DNA of 13,561 nt from Nitrososphaerota archaeon (GTDB lineage Archaea; Thermoproteota; Nitrososphaeria; Nitrososphaerales; UBA57). The stretch is taken from the NCBI GenBank assembly GCA_016180375.1, contig JACPBJ010000147.1:1-13561 (forward strand). The letters are read 5' to 3'. The notes under the pieces were generated by a model. It made no database searches. It saw only the letters and a program-made list of their open reading frames with translations, and was not told where the DNA came from. The translations under genes and the position numbers were made by a program. Positions 1 to 5,182 of this stretch are shown one piece after another (positions within the stretch are counted from its first letter, which is position 1; every line of letters begins with the position of its first letter).

Positions 1-366
1 AGGGTATTGGACGAGATTGCGGAGCAAGCTCCTTACATTAAGATCATCGGAAATCAGGAAAACGCAGTGAAGAAGATTGAGTACAGAACGGATAGGTTCC
101 GCGTCAAGCGAAAAGAGCGGGGCATTAAAGTGTATCAGATTCTCGAGGATTCAAAAGAAGCAAGAAAAGAGAAGACGGATGAATACACTAAGGTAAAATT
201 CCTGAAGTCGATAAGCAAATCCAAAGATGCGATATTTATCTATAAGGATACGACCGTCCACTTAATCCTCGGAGCAGAACTCTGCGCCATCAGGATCCAA
301 TCTGAAGAATACACGAAAGCCCAAGAGCTGAATTTCGATGAGTTGTGGAAAGTGGCGCGGCGATGA
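1..366 (+). CDS. TrmB-like transcriptional regulator, C-terminal part (5' end outside window)
   Basis: The reading frame is open from the first base of the window and ends at TGA 364-366, so this is the last ~121 codons of a longer protein. The visible part has no helix-turn-helix. Its end resembles the C-terminal effector half of the TrmB family of archaeal sugar-sensing regulators: alternating strands with FIYKDTTVHLIL, then CAIRIQSEEY, and a terminal FDELWKVARR, a position where TrmB proteins usually have an F-x-x-x-W-x-x-A ending. A TTG at 7-9 could be read as a start, but the frame continues upstream and the fold would be incomplete, so a partial gene is the better call. The effector and target genes cannot be seen. 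The family assignment rests on pattern resemblance of the tail only. The next ORF overlaps its 3' end by 29 bases. Confidence 0.55.
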   Translation, partial: RVLDEIAEQAPYIKIIGNQENAVKKIEYRTDRFRVKRKERGIKVYQILEDSKEARKEKTDEYTKVKFLKSISKSKDAIFIYKDTTVHLILGAELCAIRIQSEEYTKAQELNFDELWKVARR

Positions 367-538
367 GAAGAACAAGCAACTGCTGTTAAGCGTTGCGACA
401 ATAAAATACAAGGGGTTGAGAAATGAGATAGCTGGTTACATTACGGCCATAATCCGTGGCGAAGAAAGCACTGGGGAAGAGGAAGAAGGACAAACATTGG
501 AGCAAGCTATTGCTAAGCCAGCGGATGATCAACCCTGA
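338..538 (+). CDS. Small hypothetical protein, doubtful
   Basis: This is a 66-residue ORF from ATG 338, overlapping the end of the upstream regulator gene by 29 bases. The product has no recognised domain. Its second half is very acidic (EESTGEEEEG) and it ends ADDQP. A later in-frame TTG near base 418 would remove the overlap and give about 40 residues, beginning at a hydrophobic stretch (GYITAIIRG). No Shine-Dalgarno or TATA-like box clearly supports either start. It lies in the 170 bases between the regulator and the MoaD-like gene, and its TGA (536-538) overlaps the proposed CTG start (535) of the latter. It may be a genuine small accessory gene of the same operon or simply open spacer. 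Confidence 0.3.
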   Translation: MSCGKWRGDEKNKQLLLSVATIKYKGLRNEIAGYITAIIRGEESTGEEEEGQTLEQAIAKPADDQP

Positions 539-792
539 TCACGGTCAAAGCATGTGGATTTTTGGGAAAATCATTAGGTAAGGTTCTCGATATAGATTCC
601 AGTGGTGTTTCTGTAGGGGCATTGCTGATGATGCTTCAGGCAAGGATGCCTAAAAGCGACGAACCCCCTCTTTCAAGGGCAAACACGCTTGTCGCGGTCA
701 ATGGAGTTGAAGTTTCAGCGCTAAACGGCGAAGATACAAAACTTTCTGATGGGGATGTCATTATGCTGATTCCTGTGAGCCACGGTGGCTAA
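535..792 (+). CDS. MoaD/ThiS/SAMP-like ubiquitin-fold sulfur carrier or modifier
   Basis: This is a beta-grasp protein of about 85 residues ending in Gly-Gly (SHGG), the C-terminus that an E1-like enzyme adenylates for thiocarboxylate formation or protein conjugation. Core family features are visible: VSVGALLMMLQARMP (helix after strand 2), TLVAVNGVEV (strand 3) and LSDGDVIMLIPVSHGG. The first canonical start is TTG 562, but the codons before it read ITVKACGF, which is exactly the first beta-strand of the fold, so coding must begin upstream. Between the in-frame stop TGA 526-528 and base 562 there is no ATG, GTG or TTG. CTG 535 gives a full-length protein and follows GGATGATC, a fair match to the archaeal Shine-Dalgarno. 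ATC 538, or an indel joining ATG 525, are alternatives. The conservative TTG start would give 76 residues. The gene is packed against cgi121. Whether it serves molybdopterin, thiazole, tRNA thiolation or conjugation cannot be told. Confidence 0.75.
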   Translation: MITVKACGFLGKSLGKVLDIDSSGVSVGALLMMLQARMPKSDEPPLSRANTLVAVNGVEVSALNGEDTKLSDGDVIMLIPVSHGG

Positions 793-793
793 G

Positions 794-1315
794 ATGTTCT
801 CTTTCAGGCTTCACGACGGCAATACTTGCCTAGGTATAAGAGTAAGAGCGAAAGGCGTTGTAGAGCCAAAAGACATTCTAGATGAGCTGAGAAGAAGGTT
901 CCCAAAGCTCGTTCTCCAGATAATTTCTGACAAAGCGGTCTATGATGACGAACATCTGAAATGGGTAGCAAGGCAGAGCTGGCTTGCGAAGGATAGAGCC
1001 ATAATGCTTGCAAAGAGGGTCGAGCTTGATTTGCTCATGCGGGTTGCTGGAGTAGCCCAGATAGCTGATGCGTTGAAGGTTGCAGGGGCAAGCAAAGACG
1101 AACTCTTCCTAATCCTTGGGATTGGCGAAGAGCGTGCAATTGGCAGTTTACGCTCTTGGGTAAAGAGGGAATTTAACATAATAAGACCCGGCATGGCCAA
1201 GACTATACCGACCCAATTTTCAGTCAGCAGCAACGAGCTAAATGTTGTAGGAGTGGGAAAAGAAGACCTGCTGCTGGCTGAGAGAGGCCTCATCGAAATA
1301 TTGGAAAAATACTAG
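794..1315 (+). CDS. cgi121: KEOPS complex subunit Cgi121
   Basis: Cgi121 is a KEOPS subunit. The complex makes t6A at position 37 of ANN-decoding tRNAs, and Cgi121 is the subunit that binds the tRNA 3' end and contacts Bud32. The 173-residue length fits the family. The diagnostic helical block is at about residues 67-112: DRAIMLAKRVELDLLMRVAG, then QIADALKVAG and ILGIGEE, with the characteristic late-domain hydrophobic strands preceding it. I chose ATG 794 because GGTGG at 784-788 sits 5 bases upstream as a Shine-Dalgarno; GTG 785 would add three residues and overlap the previous gene by 8 bases. The stop TAG 1313-1315 shares bases with the stop of the convergent THUMP gene. The partner enzyme TsaC, which supplies the threonylcarbamoyl-AMP used by KEOPS, is encoded about 500 bases away on the other strand, which fits the call. 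Confidence 0.85.
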   Translation: MFSFRLHDGNTCLGIRVRAKGVVEPKDILDELRRRFPKLVLQIISDKAVYDDEHLKWVARQSWLAKDRAIMLAKRVELDLLMRVAGVAQIADALKVAGASKDELFLILGIGEERAIGSLRSWVKREFNIIRPGMAKTIPTQFSVSSNELNVVGVGKEDLLLAERGLIEILEKY

Positions 1316-1833
1316 AGTTCTCTCCTGAATTTTTCAGTGCTTAGAATATCATCAGGCTTGAGTAGAGATAAGCCTGTAATTCCTCCTACAATCTCGATCA
1401 ACAATACCCAATCAGGGTTATCCAGGTCAACTTTTCTATCTATATGCGATGCAGATTTCTTGATGAGTTCTTCTCTTGAAATGTGGGTGTGCCTTTTCTC
1501 TACGGTTATTCTGAAACTCTCTTTCTTGGGTATCGACTTCCCTAACTCTGCTGAAGCACGAACTATACTGTTAATCTCTGTAGGCACCGTCTTTTGAATT
1601 GGAATTATTCGCTGAACCGTTCTCAAGAGCCAAGGCTGCATCTTGATAGTTTCCTGAACTTTGTCGAGTAATTTACTATTCGCATCTGAAGATAGCAACA
1701 ATACTCCTCCAGGCTCAGCCTTTCTTAGTTTCGAGCCTGAATCTCCAAGCGAAGACAGCAGTTCGTAAAGCTCAGAAGCCGCTCTATCCTCGAAGCCTCT
1801 TATCGTCGTAACAATAAAGTCAAAATTCTGCAT
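1312..1833 (-). CDS. THUMP-domain protein, Tan1-like (tRNA modification)
   Basis: This 173-residue protein resembles archaeal and eukaryotic Tan1/THUMPD1, a tRNA-binding THUMP adaptor that in eukaryotes assists the acetyltransferase making ac4C12 in tRNA. Visible features are an N-terminal strand-helix (FDFIVTTIRGFEDRAASELYE), a central THUMP-type core (RTVQRIIPIQKTVPTEIN, then SFRITVEKRHTHISREELI) and a final IVGGITGLSLL strand. No methyltransferase or acetyltransferase domain is attached, so the protein is THUMP only. ATG 1833 is preferred over a TTG 24 codons further upstream, because it leaves one base after the tsaC stop (TGA-A-ATG) and gives a natural family N-terminus. The longer form would overlap tsaC by 71 bases. 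It is very probably cotranscribed with tsaC. Its stop (CTA on the plus strand, 1312-1314) overlaps the Cgi121 stop. Confidence 0.7.
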   Translation of the reverse strand: MQNFDFIVTTIRGFEDRAASELYELLSSLGDSGSKLRKAEPGGVLLLSSDANSKLLDKVQETIKMQPWLLRTVQRIIPIQKTVPTEINSIVRASAELGKSIPKKESFRITVEKRHTHISREELIKKSASHIDRKVDLDNPDWVLLIEIVGGITGLSLLKPDDILSTEKFRREL

Positions 1834-1834
1834 T

Positions 1835-2437
1835 TCACAGACCCAAAGCCCTTTTTGATATTGCCTTCTCCCTGAGTACCTTGATTTTATCATCAACAAT
1901 CTCAATTACTGTAGACTCAGCCTTCAACGGCGTATTGCCTCCATCAAGCAAAATATCATAAACGGAAGGAAGAACTTTTTTCACCTCCTCAGCACTTGTC
2001 GGCGACTTCAAGCCAGACTTGTTGGCACTGGTTCCTACTAATTTTCCTCCTGCAAGCTTGATGAGCGCCAAAGCGCATTCATGGTCTGGAACCCTGACTC
2101 CAAGTTTTCCTGTTCCCACAGACAGTATTCGGGGAAGCCTCTTGTCAATGATTTTGCTGACAATTGTTAGAGGTCCGGGCCAGAATTTTTGTGCGAGTGA
2201 AACAGCTTTCGGTGGAAACTTAACAAGTTTGCTGGCTTCTTCAATAGAAGAACATAGAACGGGGAGAGGTTTTTCTTCCCTTGCCTTGATCTTAATGACT
2301 CTCAAAATCGCTTTCTCATTATAAGGATCACAACCAATACCATATACGGTATCGGTCGGGTATACGACAACTCCTCCCTTTAGCACCGCTTCAGCCGCCT
2401 TTTTTATGGCTGATGGAGTGCATCTGAATTCTTCCAA
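1835..2437 (-). CDS. tsaC: L-threonylcarbamoyladenylate synthase (TsaC/YrdC, Sua5 family)
   Basis: The enzyme uses threonine, bicarbonate and ATP to make threonylcarbamoyl-AMP, the first step of t6A synthesis; the product is used by KEOPS. The 200-residue protein is the short single-domain form, without the C-terminal Sua5 extension. Motifs seen: YPTDTVYGIG at 26-35, the basic KAREEKPL at 51-58, WPGPLT at 86-91, VRVPDH at 114-119, GTSAN at 135-139 and STVIEI at 175-180. The start is TTG 2437, giving the normal distance to the YPTDT motif; no in-frame ATG or GTG lies nearby upstream. A TATA-like box about 28 bases upstream (minus strand, 2463-2469) suggests a leaderless message. The Tan1-like gene follows after one base, making a two-gene tRNA-modification operon. 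Confidence 0.92.
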   Translation of the reverse strand: MEEFRCTPSAIKKAAEAVLKGGVVVYPTDTVYGIGCDPYNEKAILRVIKIKAREEKPLPVLCSSIEEASKLVKFPPKAVSLAQKFWPGPLTIVSKIIDKRLPRILSVGTGKLGVRVPDHECALALIKLAGGKLVGTSANKSGLKSPTSAEEVKKVLPSVYDILLDGGNTPLKAESTVIEIVDDKIKVLREKAISKRALGL

Positions 2438-2462
2438 GAGATGACATGAGGATGGTAAATGC

Positions 2463-2469
2463 TTATTAA
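2463..2469 (-). promoter_or_regulatory. tsaC: TATA-like box (box A) for tsaC, possibly bidirectional
   Basis: The minus strand reads TTAATAA, centred about 28 bases before the TTG start of tsaC, the spacing expected for an archaeal leaderless transcript. Read on the plus strand (TTATTAA) it also lies about 36 bases before TTG 2502 of the small acidic ORF, so it could serve both directions. The call is from pattern and spacing only. Confidence 0.4.
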
Positions 2470-2501
2470 CGTAATCAAGTCGATGTCCGAGCCGAACGTA
2501 A

Positions 2502-2582
2502 TTGAGTGAGGAAGACTTCGAAGAAGATTTTGAAGAGGATTTCGAGGAAGATTTTGAAGAAGAAGAAGACTTCGAGGAATAA
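2502..2582 (+). CDS. Acidic repeat microprotein (EEDF units)
   Basis: From TTG 2502 this short frame encodes 26 residues: Met-Ser, four tandem Glu-Glu-Asp-Phe units, then EEEEDF-EE and TAA. The DNA units of 12 bases differ from one another (GAG/GAA, GAC/GAT, TTC/TTT), and every difference is a synonymous third-position change in this frame, which is the pattern expected if the peptide sequence is under selection. An ATG at 2483 in another frame reads MSEPNVIE and then meets TGA 2507-2509; skipping one base (T2507) would join it to the repeats and give a 32-residue protein. Either the TTG is the true start, the shorter form being leaderless-like with the TATA-like box at 2463-2469, or the ATG form is made through an indel or a frameshift. 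It resembles the acidic tails of some archaeal nucleic-acid-associated proteins, but I recognise no family and assign no function. Confidence 0.45.
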   Translation: MSEEDFEEDFEEDFEEDFEEEEDFEE

Positions 2583-2645
2583 CTGAACTTCCCGAGTCAC
2601 TTTTCCATATCAAAGATTAAGTACTTTACAGTTTTCGGATGCTCC

Positions 2646-3326
2646 GTGAAAGCAATAGCAATTCCAGCGCTGGTCATAAATTTCAAGAACTACGAAGAAG
2701 TATTTGATGATGGAGCATTAGAATTAGCCAAAGCGGCTCAGAAAGTTTCGAAGAAGCTCAAAGCCTCGATAGTTGTCTGCCCTCCTACCCCTTCCTTAAT
2801 TGAAGTGTGCAGAGGCGTATCCCTACCAGTATTCGCACAGCATGTAGATCTTGGGAAGCCAGGCACCTCCACGGGTGCTATCGTGCCAGAGGTTGTGAAA
2901 GCCATTGGAGCCAGAGGCTCGCTGATAAACCACTCAGAGAAGAGACTACCATTGTCCCAGATCAAATCAACGATAGAGAGACTTCGCAGCATGGAGATGG
3001 TTTCTCTATCATGCGCGCAGACACCTGATGAAGTTGCTGCCATAGCGAAATTGGCTCCTGACTGGCTTGCTGTCGAACCTCCTGAACTAATCGGCTCGGG
3101 GAAAGCTGTTTCCAAGGTCAGGCCTGAAGTCGTCACCGATTCTGTAGTTGCTTGCAAAAAGGCAAATACCAAAGTTAAGCTTCTCTGTGGGGCTGGCATA
3201 GTGACGGGAGAAGATGTTGAAGCTGCCATCAAGTTAGGCGCCAAAGGGATACTTGTTGCCAGCGGAATTGTAAAGGGGAACGATTGGGAGAAGAAGATAG
3301 AGGAACTCGCTTTACCGATGGCATGA
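2646..3326 (+). CDS. tpiA: Triosephosphate isomerase, archaeal type
   Basis: The enzyme interconverts dihydroxyacetone phosphate and glyceraldehyde 3-phosphate in cytosolic glycolysis and gluconeogenesis. The 226-residue length is typical of the short archaeal TIM-barrel form (bacterial enzymes are about 250). Catalytic positions are present: NFK with Asn12 and Lys14, His96 in INHSEKR, and Glu144 in AVEPPELIGSG. The phosphate-binding loops CGAGI (181-185) and ASG (205-207) are also intact. The start is GTG 2646, giving the usual short N-terminus before strand 1 (ALVINFKNY). The gene stands alone between the acidic microprotein ORF and a YciI-like gene that begins 30 bases downstream with its own TATA-like box. 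A long antisense ORF opposite this gene is a shadow. Confidence 0.95.
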   Translation: MKAIAIPALVINFKNYEEVFDDGALELAKAAQKVSKKLKASIVVCPPTPSLIEVCRGVSLPVFAQHVDLGKPGTSTGAIVPEVVKAIGARGSLINHSEKRLPLSQIKSTIERLRSMEMVSLSCAQTPDEVAAIAKLAPDWLAVEPPELIGSGKAVSKVRPEVVTDSVVACKKANTKVKLLCGAGIVTGEDVEAAIKLGAKGILVASGIVKGNDWEKKIEELALPMA

Positions 3327-3335
3327 TTTATTTTT
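3327..3335 (+). promoter_or_regulatory. TATA-like box for the YciI-like gene
   Basis: TTTATTTTT directly follows the tpiA stop and is centred 26 bases before ATG 3357. That is the spacing of an archaeal box A for a leaderless message; no Shine-Dalgarno is present before the ATG. Confidence 0.45.
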
Positions 3336-3356
3336 CTCCAAATCAAACCTGCAAAT

Positions 3357-3620
3357 ATGTCACTTTTTGTCATCCTTGAGAATTCCCTAGTTTCTGACGA
3401 CGAAGATAAGAAATACAGAGGTACTCATCTGAAGTATGTTGAGGAACTGTATAAGCAAGGAAAAGTCTTCGCGGCTGGAAGGTTTCTTGACAATAGTGGA
3501 GGCATGATTATTGTTAATGTTGGGAGTAGGGAGGAGGCGGAAAAGATCACCATTAATGATCCCTATAGCATCAACAAGATTAGAGATTATACGATCAAGC
3601 GTTGGGATAGTGTGTTCTAG
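3357..3620 (+). CDS. YciI-like domain protein
   Basis: This 87-residue protein has the YciI/DUF1330-like ferredoxin-type dimeric alpha-beta barrel pattern: an opening strand MSLFVILEN, RGTHLKYVEELYKQGKVFAAG with the conserved His24, a glycine-rich turn and strand (SGGMIIVNV), SREEAEKITINDPYSI, and a final strand YTIKRW. Members are usually small stand-alone proteins of uncertain role; some are proposed dehalogenase- or isomerase-like enzymes, and here no substrate can be inferred. ATG 3357 is preceded by a TATA-like box at the leaderless distance. The stop TAG 3618-3620 directly abuts the stop codon of the convergent phosphoesterase gene, with no base between them. Confidence 0.8.
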   Translation: MSLFVILENSLVSDDEDKKYRGTHLKYVEELYKQGKVFAAGRFLDNSGGMIIVNVGSREEAEKITINDPYSINKIRDYTIKRWDSVF

Positions 3621-4310
3621 TTAACGGCCATCGTACAATCTTTCGGCAAGCATTGCAGGGAGGCCTGCTGAACGAATTTTGTTAGCTGCCGCATCAATAT
3701 TATACCCGACTCTACGGTGTTCCACCATGGGAACGCCATCTTCAACCGTCAGTATTGCAAAACTAGCTCTTTCGTCTCCATCTCTTGGTTGGCCAACAGA
3801 GCCTGGATTCAATATTACTCCATTTTTACTGCTCCATAGAAAAGGCACATGTGTGTGCCCTAGTGCAATAATGTTAGCATCCTCTTTCTGCAGGTAATAG
3901 TCGAAGAAATGGCTATGAGTTTCCTCGTAAACATACTCGTATAGAGGGTCATTCGGACTGCCATGAACCAAACAAATTCTAACACCATCCAACTCTATCA
4001 GTTTCTTTTCCTCCAGAGAAGAAAGAAATTCCACGTTTGCAGAAGTTAATACCTGCCTTGTCCACAGAATCGCTCTTGCTGCCATGGAGTTGAACCAGCC
4101 TGTATTCCCAGTAATGGTAGCCTCCTCATGATTCCCCTTTATGATGGTACAATTGCGATCCTTAATCCATTCAAGAACTTCATTCGGATTTGCACCATAG
4201 CCTAAAGAATCTCCAAGCACTATGACCTTGTCGACATCAAGATTCTTTGCGACTGCTTGCAAAGCCTCTAAATTGGAGTGGATGTCAGAAAGGATTGCGA
4301 TGCGTTTCAT
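3621..4310 (-). CDS. YfcE/MJ0936-type metallophosphoesterase
   Basis: A calcineurin-like phosphoesterase of 229 residues, predicted cytosolic with a two-metal active site. All family motifs are present: Asp9 and His11 in LSDIHSN, Asp34 in LGDSLGYG, Asn60-His61 in KGNHE, His116 in VHGSP, and His152/His154 in GHTHVPF. NPGSVGQPRDGD near 168-179 is also typical of the YfcE/MJ0936 group. These enzymes hydrolyse phosphodiesters or phosphomonoesters in vitro, but the natural substrate is generally unknown. ATG 4310 gives the standard N-terminus (MKRIAILSDIHSN). The gene diverges from the cdv cluster and converges on the YciI-like gene, so no operon partner indicates its role, apart from a possible tiny ORF just upstream. 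Confidence 0.9.
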   Translation of the reverse strand: MKRIAILSDIHSNLEALQAVAKNLDVDKVIVLGDSLGYGANPNEVLEWIKDRNCTIIKGNHEEATITGNTGWFNSMAARAILWTRQVLTSANVEFLSSLEEKKLIELDGVRICLVHGSPNDPLYEYVYEETHSHFFDYYLQKEDANIIALGHTHVPFLWSSKNGVILNPGSVGQPRDGDERASFAILTVEDGVPMVEHRRVGYNIDAAANKIRSAGLPAMLAERLYDGR

Positions 4311-4319
4311 CTAATACCC

Positions 4320-4385
4320 TTAGAGGATATGTTCACCATTGACTATAATTTTCTTTACTCCATCCTCTAAGAAAAACCTTAGCAA
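4320..4385 (-). other. Possible gene remnant or tiny ORF upstream of the phosphoesterase
   Basis: On the minus strand, a frame open from a TAG at 4403 to TAA 4320-4322 reads as protein-like sequence ending FFLEDGVKKIIVNGEHIL; the only canonical start is TTG 4385 (21 residues). The composition looks like the end of a real alpha-beta protein rather than spacer, and the stop lies 9 bases before the phosphoesterase ATG. It could be the eroded end of a lost gene, or chance. The same bases must also hold the promoter of the divergent cdvB paralog (for example TATAAT-rich sequence at 4343-4350). Confidence 0.2.
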
Positions 4386-4405
4386 GAAATTCGCAAGGTG
4401 CTATA

Positions 4406-5047
4406 TTGTCACAATTCGCATCTAAGTGGACAAAGCCTCAAACCTCCGGGTTTGGAGAACGTATCAAAGACTCAGTACGACCAGCGGGACCGCTCAAGCC
4501 AAGACTTGAGCAGGCAATAAGACAGATACAAATCCAGACCAGCAGACTGGATCAGACGGAAACAAAACTGCGTGAAAGGGACGCATCTATCTTCAACAAA
4601 GTAGTTGCGAATATACAGAAACACGACATGGATCATGCAACAGTATATGCAAACGAATTGGCAGAAGTCAGAAAGATGAACAAGATGGTCACTTCAGCAA
4701 AGCTAGCATTAGAGCAAATAGTGCTTAGACTTAACACAGTGCAAGAGCTAGGCGACGTCGTCGTAACACTGACACCTGCGATGGCAGTGATCAAGAACGT
4801 CAAGTCGGGACTGATGACAGTGCTACCACAAGCAGAGCATGAAATCGGAGAGATCAGCGGACTACTCAGCGGAATACTCGTCGACGCAGGACAGATGGGC
4901 GGATACACACTGAACTTCGAAGCGGCAGGCGAAGAAGCGGAAAAGATCCTCGGCGAAGCCAGCGCAGTCGCAGAACAGCGCATGAAGGACAAGTTCCCAG
5001 ACCTCCCAGCCGGAATAGCAGGCAATTCCCTCGGCATTTCCTCCTAA
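4406..5047 (+). CDS. CdvB paralog, ESCRT-III-like (Snf7 family), no winged helix
   Basis: ESCRT-III-like proteins polymerise on the membrane at mid-cell and constrict the division neck in Cdv-using archaea. This 213-residue protein has the helical Snf7 core at about residues 28-190: a basic helix 1-2 hairpin (LKPRLEQAIRQIQIQTSRLD), then VYANELAEVRKMNKMVTSAK, aligning directly with the CdvB two genes downstream (VYANELAELKRVIRVVTTSQ). It lacks the C-terminal MIM2-like linker and broken winged helix of full CdvB, so it resembles the shorter CdvB1/B2-type paralogs. The start TTG 4406 encodes MSQFASKW; no Shine-Dalgarno is evident. Its last third prefers C- and A-ended codons more than the neighbours do. 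A perfect hairpin covers the stop codon, and a T-run follows at 5131, so it is probably transcribed separately from cdvBC. Confidence 0.88.
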   Translation: MSQFASKWTKPQTSGFGERIKDSVRPAGPLKPRLEQAIRQIQIQTSRLDQTETKLRERDASIFNKVVANIQKHDMDHATVYANELAEVRKMNKMVTSAKLALEQIVLRLNTVQELGDVVVTLTPAMAVIKNVKSGLMTVLPQAEHEIGEISGLLSGILVDAGQMGGYTLNFEAAGEEAEKILGEASAVAEQRMKDKFPDLPAGIAGNSLGISS

Positions 5048-5055
5048 AGGAGGAA
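5038..5055 (+). repeat. Perfect inverted repeat over the cdvB-paralog stop codon
   Basis: TTCCTCCT, two bases, then AGGAGGAA form an uninterrupted 8-base stem (7 base pairs with a TAAA loop if the tight turn opens). It spans the TAA at 5045-5047. One arm is a perfect Shine-Dalgarno-like AGGAGG and the other its complement. No T-run follows immediately, so it is not a simple intrinsic terminator; a role in 3'-end stability or in masking AGGAGG is an inference. Confidence 0.5.
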
Positions 5056-5182
5056 GAAGGTGTCGATCAATCCTCTGCACGCCCCAGAGGCTCACTTTGG
5101 AGCTGCGAAGGGTTGGTCGGTACTCCCCTCTTTTTTTCTTGCAAACTTGCGTTTACTATAACATTAACAGTGGTGGTTTGAT
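5048..5182 (+). terminator. Structured spacer with T-run between cdvB paralog and cdvB
   Basis: After the stop hairpin the spacer contains CCTCTG/CAGAGG (5072-5077 with 5085-5090, 7-base loop) and a weaker GCTC/GAGC pair (5090-5093 with 5100-5103), then seven T at 5131-5137 within CTCTTTTTTTCTT. Archaeal termination generally needs only a T-run, so 5131-5137 is the likely end of the upstream transcript. A 33-codon ORF from GTG 5060 runs through the T-run and is not called as a gene. A small RNA from this spacer is possible but unproven. Confidence 0.5.
5155..5162 (+). promoter_or_regulatory. TATA-like box for cdvB-cdvC
   Basis: ACTATAAC is centred about 25 bases before the TTG start of cdvB and 18 bases after the upstream T-run, which suggests a separate promoter for the cdvB-cdvC pair with a leaderless or very short leader. 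GGTGG at 5172-5176 could also act as a weak Shine-Dalgarno. Confidence 0.45.

Noticed and set aside
804..1293. Two antisense ORFs opposite cgi121
   Set aside because: They are out-of-frame readings of a clear Cgi121 gene, with no start signal or domain.
1834..1905. Longer THUMP form beginning at TTG 1905
   Set aside because: It would overlap tsaC by 71 bases and adds an N-terminal extension not expected in the family; ATG 1833, one base after the tsaC stop, is better.
2738..3373. 211-codon antisense ORF opposite tpiA
   Set aside because: It is a shadow of the intact tpiA gene: no recognisable domain, serine/threonine/alanine-rich as expected from an out-of-frame reading.
4633..5037. 134-codon antisense ORF opposite the cdvB paralog
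   Set aside because: It is a shadow of the intact ESCRT-III-like gene, showing low-complexity serine/proline-rich sequence and no domain.
5060..5161. 33-codon ORF from GTG 5060 with AGGAGG 7 bases upstream
   Set aside because: It reads through the T-run that looks like a terminator and ends inside the TATA-like box of cdvB. Composition shows no domain; the AGGAGG is also part of the stop-codon hairpin.
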